A stretch of DNA of 64,000 bases from OLB6 sp964525565. GTDB taxonomy: Bacteria; Bacteroidota; Ignavibacteria; Kapaibacteriales; Kapaibacteriaceae. Where the stretch lies: assembly GCA_964525565.1 (NCBI GenBank), contig CAZGHI010000011.1:1-64000 (forward strand), read 5' to 3'. Within the stretch, counting starts at the first letter, position 1; each line of letters starts with the position of its first letter. A model generated the notes under the pieces. That model searched no databases. It had not been told where the DNA came from and worked only from the letters and a program-made list of their open reading frames with translations. Positions 8,489-17,091 of the stretch are shown here, piece after piece. Both the position numbers and the translations under genes were made by a program.

Positions 8489-9253
8489 ATGATTCCCCCT
8501 TCAGGACTTTGCATCGGGTTAGACCCCGATGTAAGCAAAATGCCCAATGGTATGCGGACGGTGGAACACATCGTGCCGTTTTTGTCGGCAATTGTTGAAG
8601 CAACACAACATGTTGCACGTGCCTATAAAATCAATACGGCCTTTTTTGAACAGTATGGTCGTGCGGGTTACGAAGCGCTCTTTGATGTCCGCGAAATAGT
8701 TGGGGACACGTACTGTATAGTTGACGCAAAACGTGCCGATATCGGTAACACCTCGGCGGCTTATGCCCGGGCTCTTTTTGGTGAACTACGCGCAGATGCC
8801 GTTACCGTAGCCCCCTACATGGGTTCTGACTCCGTTCAGCCATTTCTTGATATGGGGTTCACATACGTTCTTGCTCTGACCTCAAATCCCGGTTCTGCGG
8901 ATTTTCAGCGAATACCAGCTTACTCCAGCGAAGGTGCTGCCTCTCCTCTCTATGAACATGTTATCCGGACTGCCCTTTCCTGGCACAATGCAGGCCGGCT
9001 GGGGTTTGTTGTTGGAGCAACACATCCAACAGAGGTTGAACACGTTCGCCAGATGAGTCCATCCACACCGCTGCTGATTCCCGGTATTGGTGCGCAAGGG
9101 GGTGAAGCACGAGCAACAGCCGAAGCCAACTGTGGCGGACCTGCCTTGTACAACGTTGGGCGAACCATTCTCTATGCGTCGAATGCAATGAATTATGCAG
9201 ACGTAGCCGCTAAGGTAGCAGCAGAGATTTCCAAAGAACTTCAGTTACATTGA
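8489..9253 (+). CDS. pyrF: Orotidine-5'-phosphate decarboxylase (type 2)
   Basis: 254 residues; decarboxylates OMP to UMP, the last step of de novo pyrimidine synthesis, in the cytosol. The N-terminus has GLCIGLDPD; the catalytic Lys/Asp array is VDAKRADIGNTSAAYA (about residues 82-97), the diagnostic OMP decarboxylase motif in the longer type-2 form. APYMGSDSVQPF and LALTSNPGSADFQ follow, then TPLLIPGIGAQGG, the phosphate-binding part. It is transcribed alone or with the DUF2851 gene 61 bp downstream. Confidence 0.96.
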   Translation: MIPPSGLCIGLDPDVSKMPNGMRTVEHIVPFLSAIVEATQHVARAYKINTAFFEQYGRAGYEALFDVREIVGDTYCIVDAKRADIGNTSAAYARALFGELRADAVTVAPYMGSDSVQPFLDMGFTYVLALTSNPGSADFQRIPAYSSEGAASPLYEHVIRTALSWHNAGRLGFVVGATHPTEVEHVRQMSPSTPLLIPGIGAQGGEARATAEANCGGPALYNVGRTILYASNAMNYADVAAKVAAEISKELQLH

Positions 9254-9314
9254 TGCGATTGTAAGGGGCTTTGCCTGAGCGTCACATCCTATTGTACACA
9301 CATCACTTTAGGGT

Positions 9315-10307
9315 ATGGCTCTCCTTGATGTACCCGAACGCCTGCTTCAGCGGCATGTTCATGCGCTACTTACTGACCCAACCCGCACCTGGAGGTGTAC
9401 GAATGGTGAAATGATTCAAATTGTAGCAGCCGGCCTCACAAATGTTCATGCTGGACCTGACTTTCAGGATATGGCTGTGCTCTGCAATGGCGTAGTGTAC
9501 ATTGGCGATGGCGAGTTCCACCGGCGCGCATCGGAATGGTCAGAACATAATCATACCAGCAACGAACGATACCAGAATCTTCTGTTGCATGTGGTCATCG
9601 AGAACAATACAAACATCTGCATAGGTGCACGCTGGACTTTGGAAATACCTGCACATGAGCTGGCCGAAGCGCTTCGCAATCGAACGTGGGACTCGAAACC
9701 AACAACCACCGATATCGAAGAGGTTCAACACTTTGCCTTGCTGCGACTGCTGCGGCAAACAGCCGATGCGCAATCCACGATGCGTCGGTTGGGTGTTAAG
9801 GAGTCGTTGCGTGTGTTGTTATCGGCATGGTTATCACGCCTTTCTGCAAAACGACTCCGACCTATGGACGATGCTATATACCATAGTCTCCGGTCTGGAA
9901 TTGTTGATTCAGCATATGGACACCTGGTGCAAAATTTTCCCAACATACCCGCATGCGAAGTGTACTCTATGGTACTGTCTGCAGAGCGTGTTCCCATTGG
10001 TAGGGAAGGTCCACTACTAAGGCGCGAGGTCTTTGTAAACGTTATTCTTCCGATGCTGTGTACACTTGCTTTACCCGATCAGCGTATAGTGCTTCTTCAG
10101 TGGTATTGGAGTGCTCCAGCAGTTCACGAATATGGATTGTTGCGGCGACGGTTCCATAACCAGTCTCAAAAGTATGTGTGGCAACAGCAGGGTCTTCTAG
10201 AGTTCATGCGTACGCATGGGCGCCGATTATCTACCTGCGGCGAGGCAATTCGAGCTTATGGAGTCTCGGGTACACTCGAATTTATTCGTGAAGCAATGAT
10301 TGTGTAG
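9315..10307 (+). CDS. DUF2851 family protein
   Basis: 330-residue soluble protein of unknown function. The N-terminal half shows the family pattern: GLTNVHAGPDFQDM (usually N-x-G-PDF), then GDGEFHRRASEWSEHNH, matching the G-D-x-E-x-H-x-x-x-S-x-W signature with conserved His residues, and YQNLLLHVV. The pattern resembles a nuclease-like core but no activity is established. DUF2851 genes are frequent in Bacteroidota. It follows pyrF by 61 bp with no visible terminator and is followed by a long gene-free stretch. Confidence 0.85.
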   Translation: MALLDVPERLLQRHVHALLTDPTRTWRCTNGEMIQIVAAGLTNVHAGPDFQDMAVLCNGVVYIGDGEFHRRASEWSEHNHTSNERYQNLLLHVVIENNTNICIGARWTLEIPAHELAEALRNRTWDSKPTTTDIEEVQHFALLRLLRQTADAQSTMRRLGVKESLRVLLSAWLSRLSAKRLRPMDDAIYHSLRSGIVDSAYGHLVQNFPNIPACEVYSMVLSAERVPIGREGPLLRREVFVNVILPMLCTLALPDQRIVLLQWYWSAPAVHEYGLLRRRFHNQSQKYVWQQQGLLEFMRTHGRRLSTCGEAIRAYGVSGTLEFIREAMIV

Positions 10308-11127
10308 TATGCATATGATCTGTTTAGACATGGAGGTACGGTTCTGCAGATCGTAATGCATTCGGAAACTGGATGTTGTGCCGCAAAAAGGTGAATGCAT
10401 AAACTGAATGTGGTGCGCTGCAATGAGAGCATCTTGTTTATGACGCAGTCAATGAATGGGACACACTCAACATGATCAATGAACTGTACAGCAAAAACTG
10501 ATTTCTTCAGAAGAGCCGTTGCCTGTCTCCTGAAGTTTGCTATTCATGGCCCTGGAGATGCACGGCTGTGATGATCCGGGTCGAAATTTAATCCGGCATA
10601 CCTTGAGCGCGTCATCCGGTGTGAAATACTACATACAAACTGCAATGTCCAGTTTCTTGTTTGCTTGTCGATTGTGATACTGTGGGTAGTTCACGTTTAT
10701 TTGAAACAGGTAATCGTATTGTAATCATCATGCTGAACGGGTGCGGTGGCCAAATATGTTCATAGCGTGAGGTACGGCGAAAGAACACACATCGTGGTCC
10801 GAATGTTCAATGGAATCAGCCAATGCAGTCCGAGGCTATGCGCAGACAGCAACCGTGTTCGCAATACTGTGAACGATTGCTGCAGGAGGCGCTGGCATCA
10901 TTGCACATGAAGGTTAGAACAAATGAAACATAGTCATGGGTGGTTAACGATATTGAGCACCACGAAACAGAAATCATGACTGTATTGTTCCGGAATATCC
11001 GATCCAATATGTGTTCAATGGTGAGTACATTCGCAATCAGCAGATTACTGCATTCGTGTTGAGATTGTTGTTAACAACCAACTGCTGATAAATGCTTAAC
11101 AATGGTACGTAATTGAAGGAGTAGCAC
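10308..11127. other. Gene-free stretch of 820 bp
   Basis: No convincing reading frame, tRNA or terminator is seen; a 63-codon minus-strand frame at 10816-11007 has no recognisable features. Sequence is of mixed composition with stops in all frames, as in decayed DNA. The last bases hold AAGGAG at 11116-11121, the ribosome binding site of the next gene. The stretch bounds the accessory block 11128-17091 on the left. Confidence 0.6.
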
Positions 11128-12741
11128 ATGGCATGGCTATTTCTGTTTGTAACCATCAATATTATTAACACAGCCTTGGCGCAACCTTTGCACCTGGGTC
11201 TGAACTTTCCGCTCCGATCTCCTGATGTAGCAAGTATTGCCGAACACATGAATCTGTTGAACGACTGCGGAGCACAGATTTATCGTCAAATGGCATATGC
11301 CGATGTGCTGTGGAGACATGTTGAACCGACTGACGATGCATGGAACTTTTCCTATCCTGATAGTGTGTTCTTTGGATTCCCTCATCATCAGTATGTAGCG
11401 AACCTATACTCGCTAACAATTGCAAACTCACACAATGGTAATGTTGGGTTTCAAGTTCCTTGGCGAGCGTGCTCGGATAATCCACCGTGCGGATGGGACA
11501 TTCGGGTAGACAGCGCAGCAACAATTGACTATCTGTTGAAGTGCACTAGTCGTTATGCTAACCATGTTCAGTATTGGGAACTCGGTAATGAAACACAGAA
11601 TGGTTCGTACCCCTTGGGCATTCCTAACGCTCCGTTCGCTGAGTTTGTTAAGCATAACTATCGCTGGATCAAGGCAGTTAACCCGCATCTGAAGGTACTG
11701 CTTCCCGGTATCGTTGGCACGTATGGATTTCCGATGCAGAATAGTTACCAGTGGCTACGAACCATGTTCTCTCGTGGCGTGGGAGACTTCATAGACGTAT
11801 TCAGTATTCACGACTACAATGCCTGGTGGACAACACCACTTCATATTGATAGTGTCCTTGCTATTCGGGATCTGTATGGACTGCACAACAAGGAAATCTG
11901 GATCACGGAGAGCTCGGTTTCATCGTTAAATAGTTCCACGATTACGCCCTCTTATTCAAGCGAAGACGAGCAAGCAGCCGATGTATGGAGACGCGCCGTT
12001 ATCGCATGGGCGAAGGGAATTCAAACGTTTTTTTGGCATGGAGGATGGAGTGTAGGACCACCTTCAGAATGGGCGGAATTCGGACTTCTGCACCAATCCG
12101 GGAGAAAGAAAAAGGCGTTTCATTCCTTTAAACTGCTTGCAGAACACATTGCGGGGTTTAGCACTGTTGAAATTGTCCGTTTCGGATTGGTAGATGACGA
12201 TAACTTATCTGCAACTGGCGGTAACGGTGTTTGGGTGGTAAAGTTTTTCGTTAATGGGAAAGTGAAGTACGTAATGTGGAGCAGAGATAACCAGGAAGTC
12301 CAGCTTACTCCAAGCGACCAATCGCTGTATATAGTTACGAGGGTCGTGCCAACGACGATCTCACAAAATGGAGAGCATGTTACTTTTCAACAGGATTCCA
12401 TTGTAGTTGGTGCTTCTGACGGTTATACGTTTGCATTGTCGTCAATCCCTGTGCTCGTCGAAGAGCAAGCCTACTCAACGTCTTCAGTTACTCAAGTTGA
12501 CAGCAAGCTCATCAACATTGCTTATAATCCATCCACTGCCTTCATTCATGCTACGAATGCATGTAATCAGCCTGTGGAATTGCAGGTGTATAGTGCGCTA
12601 GGCAATATGGTATTGCGTACTAATCTTATACCCATGGACCATGTGGCATTGTCCACCAGTACGCTGTCGAAAGGCGTGTACTTTTATTCGAGTTTTGCCG
12701 CAGACGGTGTTGTTCAACTTGGCAAATTGTTCATCGAATAA
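11128..12741 (+). CDS. Secreted clan GH-A glycoside hydrolase-like protein with T9SS tail
   Basis: 537 residues. Signal peptide MAWLFLFVTINIINTALA then Q. A TIM-barrel domain follows with WELGNE (acid/base Glu at 155), FSIHDYN (His 228) and IWITESSVS (nucleophile-type Glu at 261), the arrangement of clan GH-A enzymes such as GH39 or related families; FFWHGGW marks a late barrel strand. The C-terminal part from about 455 (NIAYNPSTAFIHATNA, LQVYSALGNMVLR, LSKGVYFYSS) is a type A T9SS sorting domain, so the enzyme is probably exported to the surface. Start supported by AAGGAG six bases upstream. Substrate cannot be named. It is isolated between gene-poor stretches and could be laterally acquired. 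Confidence 0.75.
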   Translation: MAWLFLFVTINIINTALAQPLHLGLNFPLRSPDVASIAEHMNLLNDCGAQIYRQMAYADVLWRHVEPTDDAWNFSYPDSVFFGFPHHQYVANLYSLTIANSHNGNVGFQVPWRACSDNPPCGWDIRVDSAATIDYLLKCTSRYANHVQYWELGNETQNGSYPLGIPNAPFAEFVKHNYRWIKAVNPHLKVLLPGIVGTYGFPMQNSYQWLRTMFSRGVGDFIDVFSIHDYNAWWTTPLHIDSVLAIRDLYGLHNKEIWITESSVSSLNSSTITPSYSSEDEQAADVWRRAVIAWAKGIQTFFWHGGWSVGPPSEWAEFGLLHQSGRKKKAFHSFKLLAEHIAGFSTVEIVRFGLVDDDNLSATGGNGVWVVKFFVNGKVKYVMWSRDNQEVQLTPSDQSLYIVTRVVPTTISQNGEHVTFQQDSIVVGASDGYTFALSSIPVLVEEQAYSTSSVTQVDSKLINIAYNPSTAFIHATNACNQPVELQVYSALGNMVLRTNLIPMDHVALSTSTLSKGVYFYSSFAADGVVQLGKLFIE

Positions 12742-12956
12742 AAGCGTTACTCATCCAATGCTCTGCCTATTTTTAGCAGTATTTGCTTGAACCAGTGCTT
12801 GGCATCGTGAGCTTGAACCACACGATGAGCAATGTAACGTGAAACTGCAACCACTTAGCGTTGCAAATCAACATGGGCATAGATACCCAAATGGCGATCG
12901 CTTGTTAATACATGTGAGCTGAGCGTCCAACACGCATGTTCTTGATGCACAAATTC
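12742..12956. other. Convergent intergenic stretch with a small hairpin and direct repeat
   Basis: 215 bp between the glycosidase and the HxlR gene. GCTTGAACCA occurs twice (12785-12794, 12811-12820), and the second copy is the loop of a 7-bp hairpin CATCGTG/CACGATG (12803-12827). No T-run follows, so a terminator role is weak. Confidence 0.4.
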
Positions 12957-13343
12957 TCAGCTACGCTTCATTCTGCCCTTGCGGTGAGGTTTGCTATCAG
13001 AATGTTCTACACCGAACTCCTTCATAAGTTGTAAACCGTATGTGCGAATTGCATCAATTATGGTGATGGACCTGAGCCCCCTCTTTGTAATAGCATATTC
13101 CACTTTTGGTGGTACAACAGGGTACACTTTGCGAGATATGAAACCCTCGGTTTCCAGCTCACGAAGCTGACTTGTAAGCATTTTGTGAGTGATGTGTGGA
13201 ATATCGTTCTTCAACTCACTGTAGCGCATCACTCTATCCTTGAGTCGCCAGAGTATTGGCATCTTCCATGTGCCACCAATCCTGTCCATAGCAAATTCTA
13301 CAGGATTGTAGTACAGTTTGTTGTTATACAGGAATTCAGGCAT
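12957..13343 (-). CDS. HxlR-family winged-helix regulator
   Basis: 128 residues. The HxlR fold is clear: IGGTWKMPILWRLKDRVMRYSEL, then ITHKMLTSQLRELETEGFI (recognition helix) and PPKVEYAITKRGL (wing). Such regulators usually repress a neighbouring divergent gene and often sense electrophiles or oxidants through an N-terminal Cys just before the helix; here that position reads YYNPVEFAMDRI, with Asn in place of Cys, so sensing must differ. It is divergent from the DJ-1 gene with an ATACTTT-N4-AAAGTAT inverted repeat between them. The C-terminus is basic (SKPHRKGRMKRS). Confidence 0.92.
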   Translation of the reverse strand: MPEFLYNNKLYYNPVEFAMDRIGGTWKMPILWRLKDRVMRYSELKNDIPHITHKMLTSQLRELETEGFISRKVYPVVPPKVEYAITKRGLRSITIIDAIRTYGLQLMKEFGVEHSDSKPHRKGRMKRS

Positions 13344-13366
13344 GGACGCAACTTAGCGTAACAAAT

Positions 13367-13386
13367 CATACTTTCCAAAAAGTATG
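13367..13386. promoter_or_regulatory. Inverted repeat, likely HxlR operator
   Basis: CATACTTT (13367-13374), spacer CCAA, AAAGTATG (13379-13386): a perfect 8-bp inverted repeat with a 4-base spacer. It resembles the TACTT-N-AAGTA type sites bound by HxlR/YodB-type regulators. It lies 24 bp from the HxlR start and 90 bp from the DJ-1 start, placed to control both. Confidence 0.7.
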
Positions 13387-13476
13387 TATCACTCTTTATA
13401 GTTAGTATATGTTATCGCACAGTATAACAGACGATCTTTGAAAAGAATCTATTTCTTTCAAGAGGTGAAAACAGAT

Positions 13477-14241
13477 ATGAGTACGATCACTGAACGTCAG
13501 CAGTACATACACCCGCACGGTGCACCAGTAAAAGGAACTATACTGATGGTTGCAAGTTCGCCAACGGTTTCTGAACAAACTGGATGGCCGATTGGTTTCT
13601 GGGCTGCAGAACTTACTCACCCCCTGCATGTTTTCCAGAATGCTGGATATGCCATTCACTTGGTATCTACTCATGGGGGAGGATTAGAAATGGACACTTT
13701 TTCTAACCCTTTGGATCCAAGTGGATACTCTGCACATGATGTGATATCGTTGGGATATTTACAGAACGACGATTTTAAGGCGATGCTACAGAGCACGATT
13801 GCTGTGGATGAAGTGAAGCATGATTCGTATGCCGCCATTTTTCTTGTAGGTGGGCAGGGACCGATGTACACATTCCGTAACAACGAGGTATTGCAGCGTT
13901 TGTTTGCCTCGTTTTATGAGGCAGGTAAGCCGGCTGCAGCCGTTTGCCATTCTGTTACGCTTCTGCTCGAGACGCGGTTATCGAGTGGCAACTTACTTGT
14001 ATCGGGAAAGACATGGACTGGCTTTGCCAATAGCGAAGAAGATTATGCCGATGCTGCAGTAGGACTGCGCATCCAGCCTTATCGTATTGAGGATGAAGCA
14101 CGGAAGCTTCCGAATACAACATTTAAAGTGGCTCCTCCCTTCACCTCGTATGCTATCAAGGATGGAAACCTTATCACCGGACAGCAACAAAACTCAGGTG
14201 CTGCTGTTGCTGAGTTCGTTGTTGAGTCGCTTTCCGTTTAA
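13477..14241 (+). CDS. DJ-1/PfpI family protein (Hsp31-like)
   Basis: 254 residues. Class I glutamine-amidotransferase-like fold with nucleophile Cys in AAAVCHSVTLLL, preceded by IFLVGGQGPMYTF, and the conserved Glu in GFWAAELTHP. Family members act as glyoxalase III/deglycases or chaperones against reactive carbonyls. Start ATG 13477 preferred because AGAGGTG (13461-13467) lies 9 bases upstream; an upstream in-frame start at 13438 lacks this. It is the first gene of a five-gene plus-strand set, under the likely HxlR operator, and is followed after 13 bp by the barrel gene. Confidence 0.88.
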   Translation: MSTITERQQYIHPHGAPVKGTILMVASSPTVSEQTGWPIGFWAAELTHPLHVFQNAGYAIHLVSTHGGGLEMDTFSNPLDPSGYSAHDVISLGYLQNDDFKAMLQSTIAVDEVKHDSYAAIFLVGGQGPMYTFRNNEVLQRLFASFYEAGKPAAAVCHSVTLLLETRLSSGNLLVSGKTWTGFANSEEDYADAAVGLRIQPYRIEDEARKLPNTTFKVAPPFTSYAIKDGNLITGQQQNSGAAVAEFVVESLSV

Positions 14242-14254
14242 GTACTCACCAAGC

Positions 14255-14932
14255 ATGTATCCACTACGTCGATTATTCAACATCGGACGATGTATCGTTG
14301 TTGGTGTGGTATTTACACTATGTACACAATCAGCAGATGCAAACATCCCAGTCGAGGTGTTCCTTGGCAATCACAATGCAACAATTGACATCATGTTCTT
14401 CACCTTTTTTAAAAACGACAGCGGAGAGAATACCCCTTGGTTGTTCTTTAATCGAAACCGTGCAAGCATTGATTATCGAATAGCCGACGGCACCTTTCTC
14501 CCACAATTCGGTTTTACAGAAGCCATTTCGTACAATCATGAAGCTTTTGCAGGTTTTGCTCCGGTTGTGGTAACACAGGTGCTAAGTAGTGGTGTTTATC
14601 CTAAAGGTGGAATTCAGTATGCCAACGTTGGCAAGGAGATAATAGTATTTACATGGTTGATTACGGAGTTGCAGCAGAATCCAACAGTTGACTACTTTCT
14701 GTTGCTTCGGTATTTACCAAAACTGTCAAATTGGTTGCAAGGCTTTGTACAACTTGAGAGCATCAATGCATTCCCAACGACCTTTGGTACCAGGAGTTTC
14801 ACCCAGCGTCTTCGTCTTGGTGCGTATATACGTGGCTTTCAGATTGGCTTCGGTGCAGATCTTACTAACGTAGGTCGAGAGTCTCTAACAATGAATCATA
14901 ACGTTGGCGGTTTCATTCGCTACGAGTTTTAG
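14255..14932 (+). CDS. Predicted outer-membrane beta-barrel protein
   Basis: 225 residues, family not recognised. A signal peptide (RRLFNIGRCIVVGVVFTLC, cleavage near SADA) is followed by alternating-hydrophobicity strands such as IDIMFFTFFKN, WLFFNRNRASIDYRI, EIIVFTWLITELQ, YFLLLRYLP and RLRLGAYIRGFQIGFGADL, ending in IRYEF; the terminal Phe is the usual barrel-insertion signal. Start ATG 14255 lies 13 bp after the DJ-1 stop; the stop is one base before the bestrophin start. By context it may be a porin-like partner of the two ion channels, but this is inference. Confidence 0.65.
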   Translation: MYPLRRLFNIGRCIVVGVVFTLCTQSADANIPVEVFLGNHNATIDIMFFTFFKNDSGENTPWLFFNRNRASIDYRIADGTFLPQFGFTEAISYNHEAFAGFAPVVVTQVLSSGVYPKGGIQYANVGKEIIVFTWLITELQQNPTVDYFLLLRYLPKLSNWLQGFVQLESINAFPTTFGTRSFTQRLRLGAYIRGFQIGFGADLTNVGRESLTMNHNVGGFIRYEF

Positions 14933-14933
14933 C

Positions 14934-15869
14934 ATGATTGTTAAGCGCAACTTTAACATCCTACGTGTAGCAGGATATGTACGGACTGAAATACTCTGGG
15001 CACTTGTTGTCTGTTGCCTTTTCTACGTACTTCATGAAAGCAGAGTTTTAGCGGTATCGCTTCCGTTTACGGTATCAGCAACATTAGGAAGTGCGCTTGC
15101 CATCTTTATCGCTTTTCGAAACAACAACGCCTATGGTCGTTGGTGGGAAGCGCGAACACTTTGGGGTGGTATCGTAAACTCCAGCAGAGTGCTGGCGCGG
15201 CTTATCATATCATTTGCCGATAGTCATTCACACCAAAGCACCTATAACACAGAACGTAGTGAAGAGTTCAAGCGAACGATGACGTACTACGTTATCGCAT
15301 GGGCACATGCGCTTCGCATGCACCTTCGTAATGAACATGATCTGAACATTCTACATCACCTTCTTAGCAATGAAGATGTGAAAGAAGTGATAGCATCCGA
15401 GAACAAACCGAATGCTATTCACATGCTTATCTCCAAGCGATTGTATCGAGCAATGGCAGATGGAACGCTAGGGGGATTAGACAGCTTTCAGATTGAAGGT
15501 CAACTACTAGCCTTGGCAAACTATCAGGGCGGTTGCGAACGGATCAAGAACACCCCGCTTTTGCGACAGTACGACTACTTTACGAGATTATTTCTCTACA
15601 CATTTATAACGCTTTTGCCGTTCTCTCTGATCTCAGAATTTGAACGATTACAAGTCGTGGAGTGGATGATTCCCATCGCCATCATTATTTCCACAGTATT
15701 TGCGATAATCGGGAAGGTTGGCGAAGTCAACGAAGATCCGTTTGAGAATCGTATCACTGATGTTCCACTAACATCGTTATGCATAACGATCGAAAGAGAA
15801 CTACGAGATATGCTTGGTGAACGAGATCTTCCATCAAAACCTGAACCTGTTAACGGATACATATACTAG
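14934..15869 (+). CDS. Bestrophin-family anion channel
   Basis: 311 residues. Bacterial bestrophins are pentameric inner-membrane ion channels (YneE/UPF0187 family). The N-terminal region has a hydrophobic segment (LWALVVCCLFYVLHESRV), then LPFTVSATLGSALAIFIAF and the signature RNNNAYGRWWEARTLWG, followed by a cytoplasmic helical part and a second pair of membrane segments (LFLYTFITLLPFSLI and WMIPIAIIIST). Late DPFENRITDVPL matches the conserved C-terminal DPF motif. ATG 14934 chosen since it begins directly after the previous stop with the expected short N-terminus. The stop TAG shares its last base with the next GTG start. Confidence 0.93.
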   Translation: MIVKRNFNILRVAGYVRTEILWALVVCCLFYVLHESRVLAVSLPFTVSATLGSALAIFIAFRNNNAYGRWWEARTLWGGIVNSSRVLARLIISFADSHSHQSTYNTERSEEFKRTMTYYVIAWAHALRMHLRNEHDLNILHHLLSNEDVKEVIASENKPNAIHMLISKRLYRAMADGTLGGLDSFQIEGQLLALANYQGGCERIKNTPLLRQYDYFTRLFLYTFITLLPFSLISEFERLQVVEWMIPIAIIISTVFAIIGKVGEVNEDPFENRITDVPLTSLCITIERELRDMLGERDLPSKPEPVNGYIY

Positions 15870-16477
15870 TGAATCTCCAGGTGAAGATTTCGAAAAGTCG
15901 TGTTGAAGCATTCAGCGATGGCGTAATTGCCATTCTAATAACTGTAATGGTGTTCGATTTAAAAGTAACCTCCTTAGCAGGAGGGATTGTAGTAACGGAA
16001 CTGAATGGACTGCTCCCTCGACTCGCATGGTACACAGTGAGTTTTCTCATGCTTGCGATAATGTGGGTTAATCATCATCAGTTATTCCAACAGATAAAGC
16101 ATGCCGACGGTTGTTTGCTATGGCTTAACGTTCATCTTCTGTTTTGGATGAGTCTGATTCCCGTTGCCACGAACATGATTGGAGCATACACAACTGATTG
16201 GATTGCAACTACCGCATACAGCCTCATCTTTTTCATGTGTGTCGTTGCATTTGCATTGCTCCGGATGCATGTCCTTCGGAACAGCGTTCTCCGGAGCGCT
16301 GCGTATCATGGTCATCGTCTTGTCTTGAAGAAAAATGGACTGGCAATGGCTTTGTATGCGATATCCGCATGCATCGGACCCGTAAGTATATACGTATCGT
16401 ATTGTATTCTGCTCATAGTACCTGCCATGTATTTTATACCTGAACGGATTCATCACCAAACAACAGCGGAAAAGTGA
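15869..16477 (+). CDS. TMEM175/DUF1211-family potassium channel-like protein
   Basis: 202 residues with about six membrane segments. The N-terminal SRVEAFSDGVIAILITVMVF contains the (R)xxxFSDG signature of TMEM175 proteins, which form leak-type K+ channels in bacteria as tetramers. ITLINHHQ-like motif is seen as IMWVNHHQLF. The start is GTG at 15869, overlapping the bestrophin stop by one base; a GTG at 15881 in frame is also possible. The gene overlaps the next by 4 bp. Pairing with a bestrophin suggests joint control of ion flux across the inner membrane. Confidence 0.88.
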   Translation: MNLQVKISKSRVEAFSDGVIAILITVMVFDLKVTSLAGGIVVTELNGLLPRLAWYTVSFLMLAIMWVNHHQLFQQIKHADGCLLWLNVHLLFWMSLIPVATNMIGAYTTDWIATTAYSLIFFMCVVAFALLRMHVLRNSVLRSAAYHGHRLVLKKNGLAMALYAISACIGPVSIYVSYCILLIVPAMYFIPERIHHQTTAEK

Positions 16478-17091
16478 ACATTGCAATAATTGGGACTGGA
16501 AATGTAGGTGGTGCGCTTGCCACCGTATGGGCACAGCACGGGCATATGATCAGACTTGGCGTTCGTGATGTGGAATCGTTCAAAGGACAACGTCTTTTAT
16601 TGAATTCAAATACATCAGCAATGCCCATAACCGTAGCCGTGGAGGAAAGCCAGGTGGTTGTTATTGCTACACCGGCACCCTCTGCAATAGCTGTTGCTCA
16701 AAGTCTTGGCGACACAACGAATAAGGTAATCATTGATACAATGAACATTGTGCAAGGGCGCGGCCCGCAAGGATACTCGAACACTACTGCAGCTATTCTA
16801 GATCATACGCAGTCACGCGATGTGGTGAAGTGTTTTAATACGACAGGATTCAATAACATAGAACATCCTGTGTATGGAGCAACTTCCTTAGACATGTTTG
16901 TTGCAGGGAATAGTGTGCGAGGAAAGGAAATAGCAAAACAGCTTTCTCTGGATGCCGGATTTGAGCACTGTTACGATGTCGGAGGCAATGACAAGTTTGA
17001 ATTGATGGAACAGTTTGCCACGTTCTGGATCAATTTGGCCATGTCACAGGGGTTAGGGCGCGACATAGGCTTCAAGCTATTGAGACGATAA
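16474..17091 (+). CDS. NADPH-dependent F420-reductase-like Rossmann protein
   Basis: 205 residues. N-terminal MNIAIIGTGNVGGALA is a GxGxxG dinucleotide site; LGVRD ending strand 2 with Arg suggests NADP preference. IDTMNIVQGRGPQ and VVKCFNTTGFNN match the NADP oxidoreductase/F420-dependent family that includes NADPH:F420 oxidoreductases and eukaryotic STEAP-type domains. Substrate unknown; F420 is not expected in this lineage, so another acceptor is likely. It starts with GTG overlapping the TMEM175-like stop by 4 bp and ends the five-gene set, continuing the redox theme begun by the DJ-1 gene. Confidence 0.8.
   Translation: MNIAIIGTGNVGGALATVWAQHGHMIRLGVRDVESFKGQRLLLNSNTSAMPITVAVEESQVVVIATPAPSAIAVAQSLGDTTNKVIIDTMNIVQGRGPQGYSNTTAAILDHTQSRDVVKCFNTTGFNNIEHPVYGATSLDMFVAGNSVRGKEIAKQLSLDAGFEHCYDVGGNDKFELMEQFATFWINLAMSQGLGRDIGFKLLRR

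Noticed and set aside
10816..11007. 63-codon minus-strand frame in the gene-free stretch
   Set aside because: No ribosome binding site, signal, or recognisable pattern; compositionally like random sequence.
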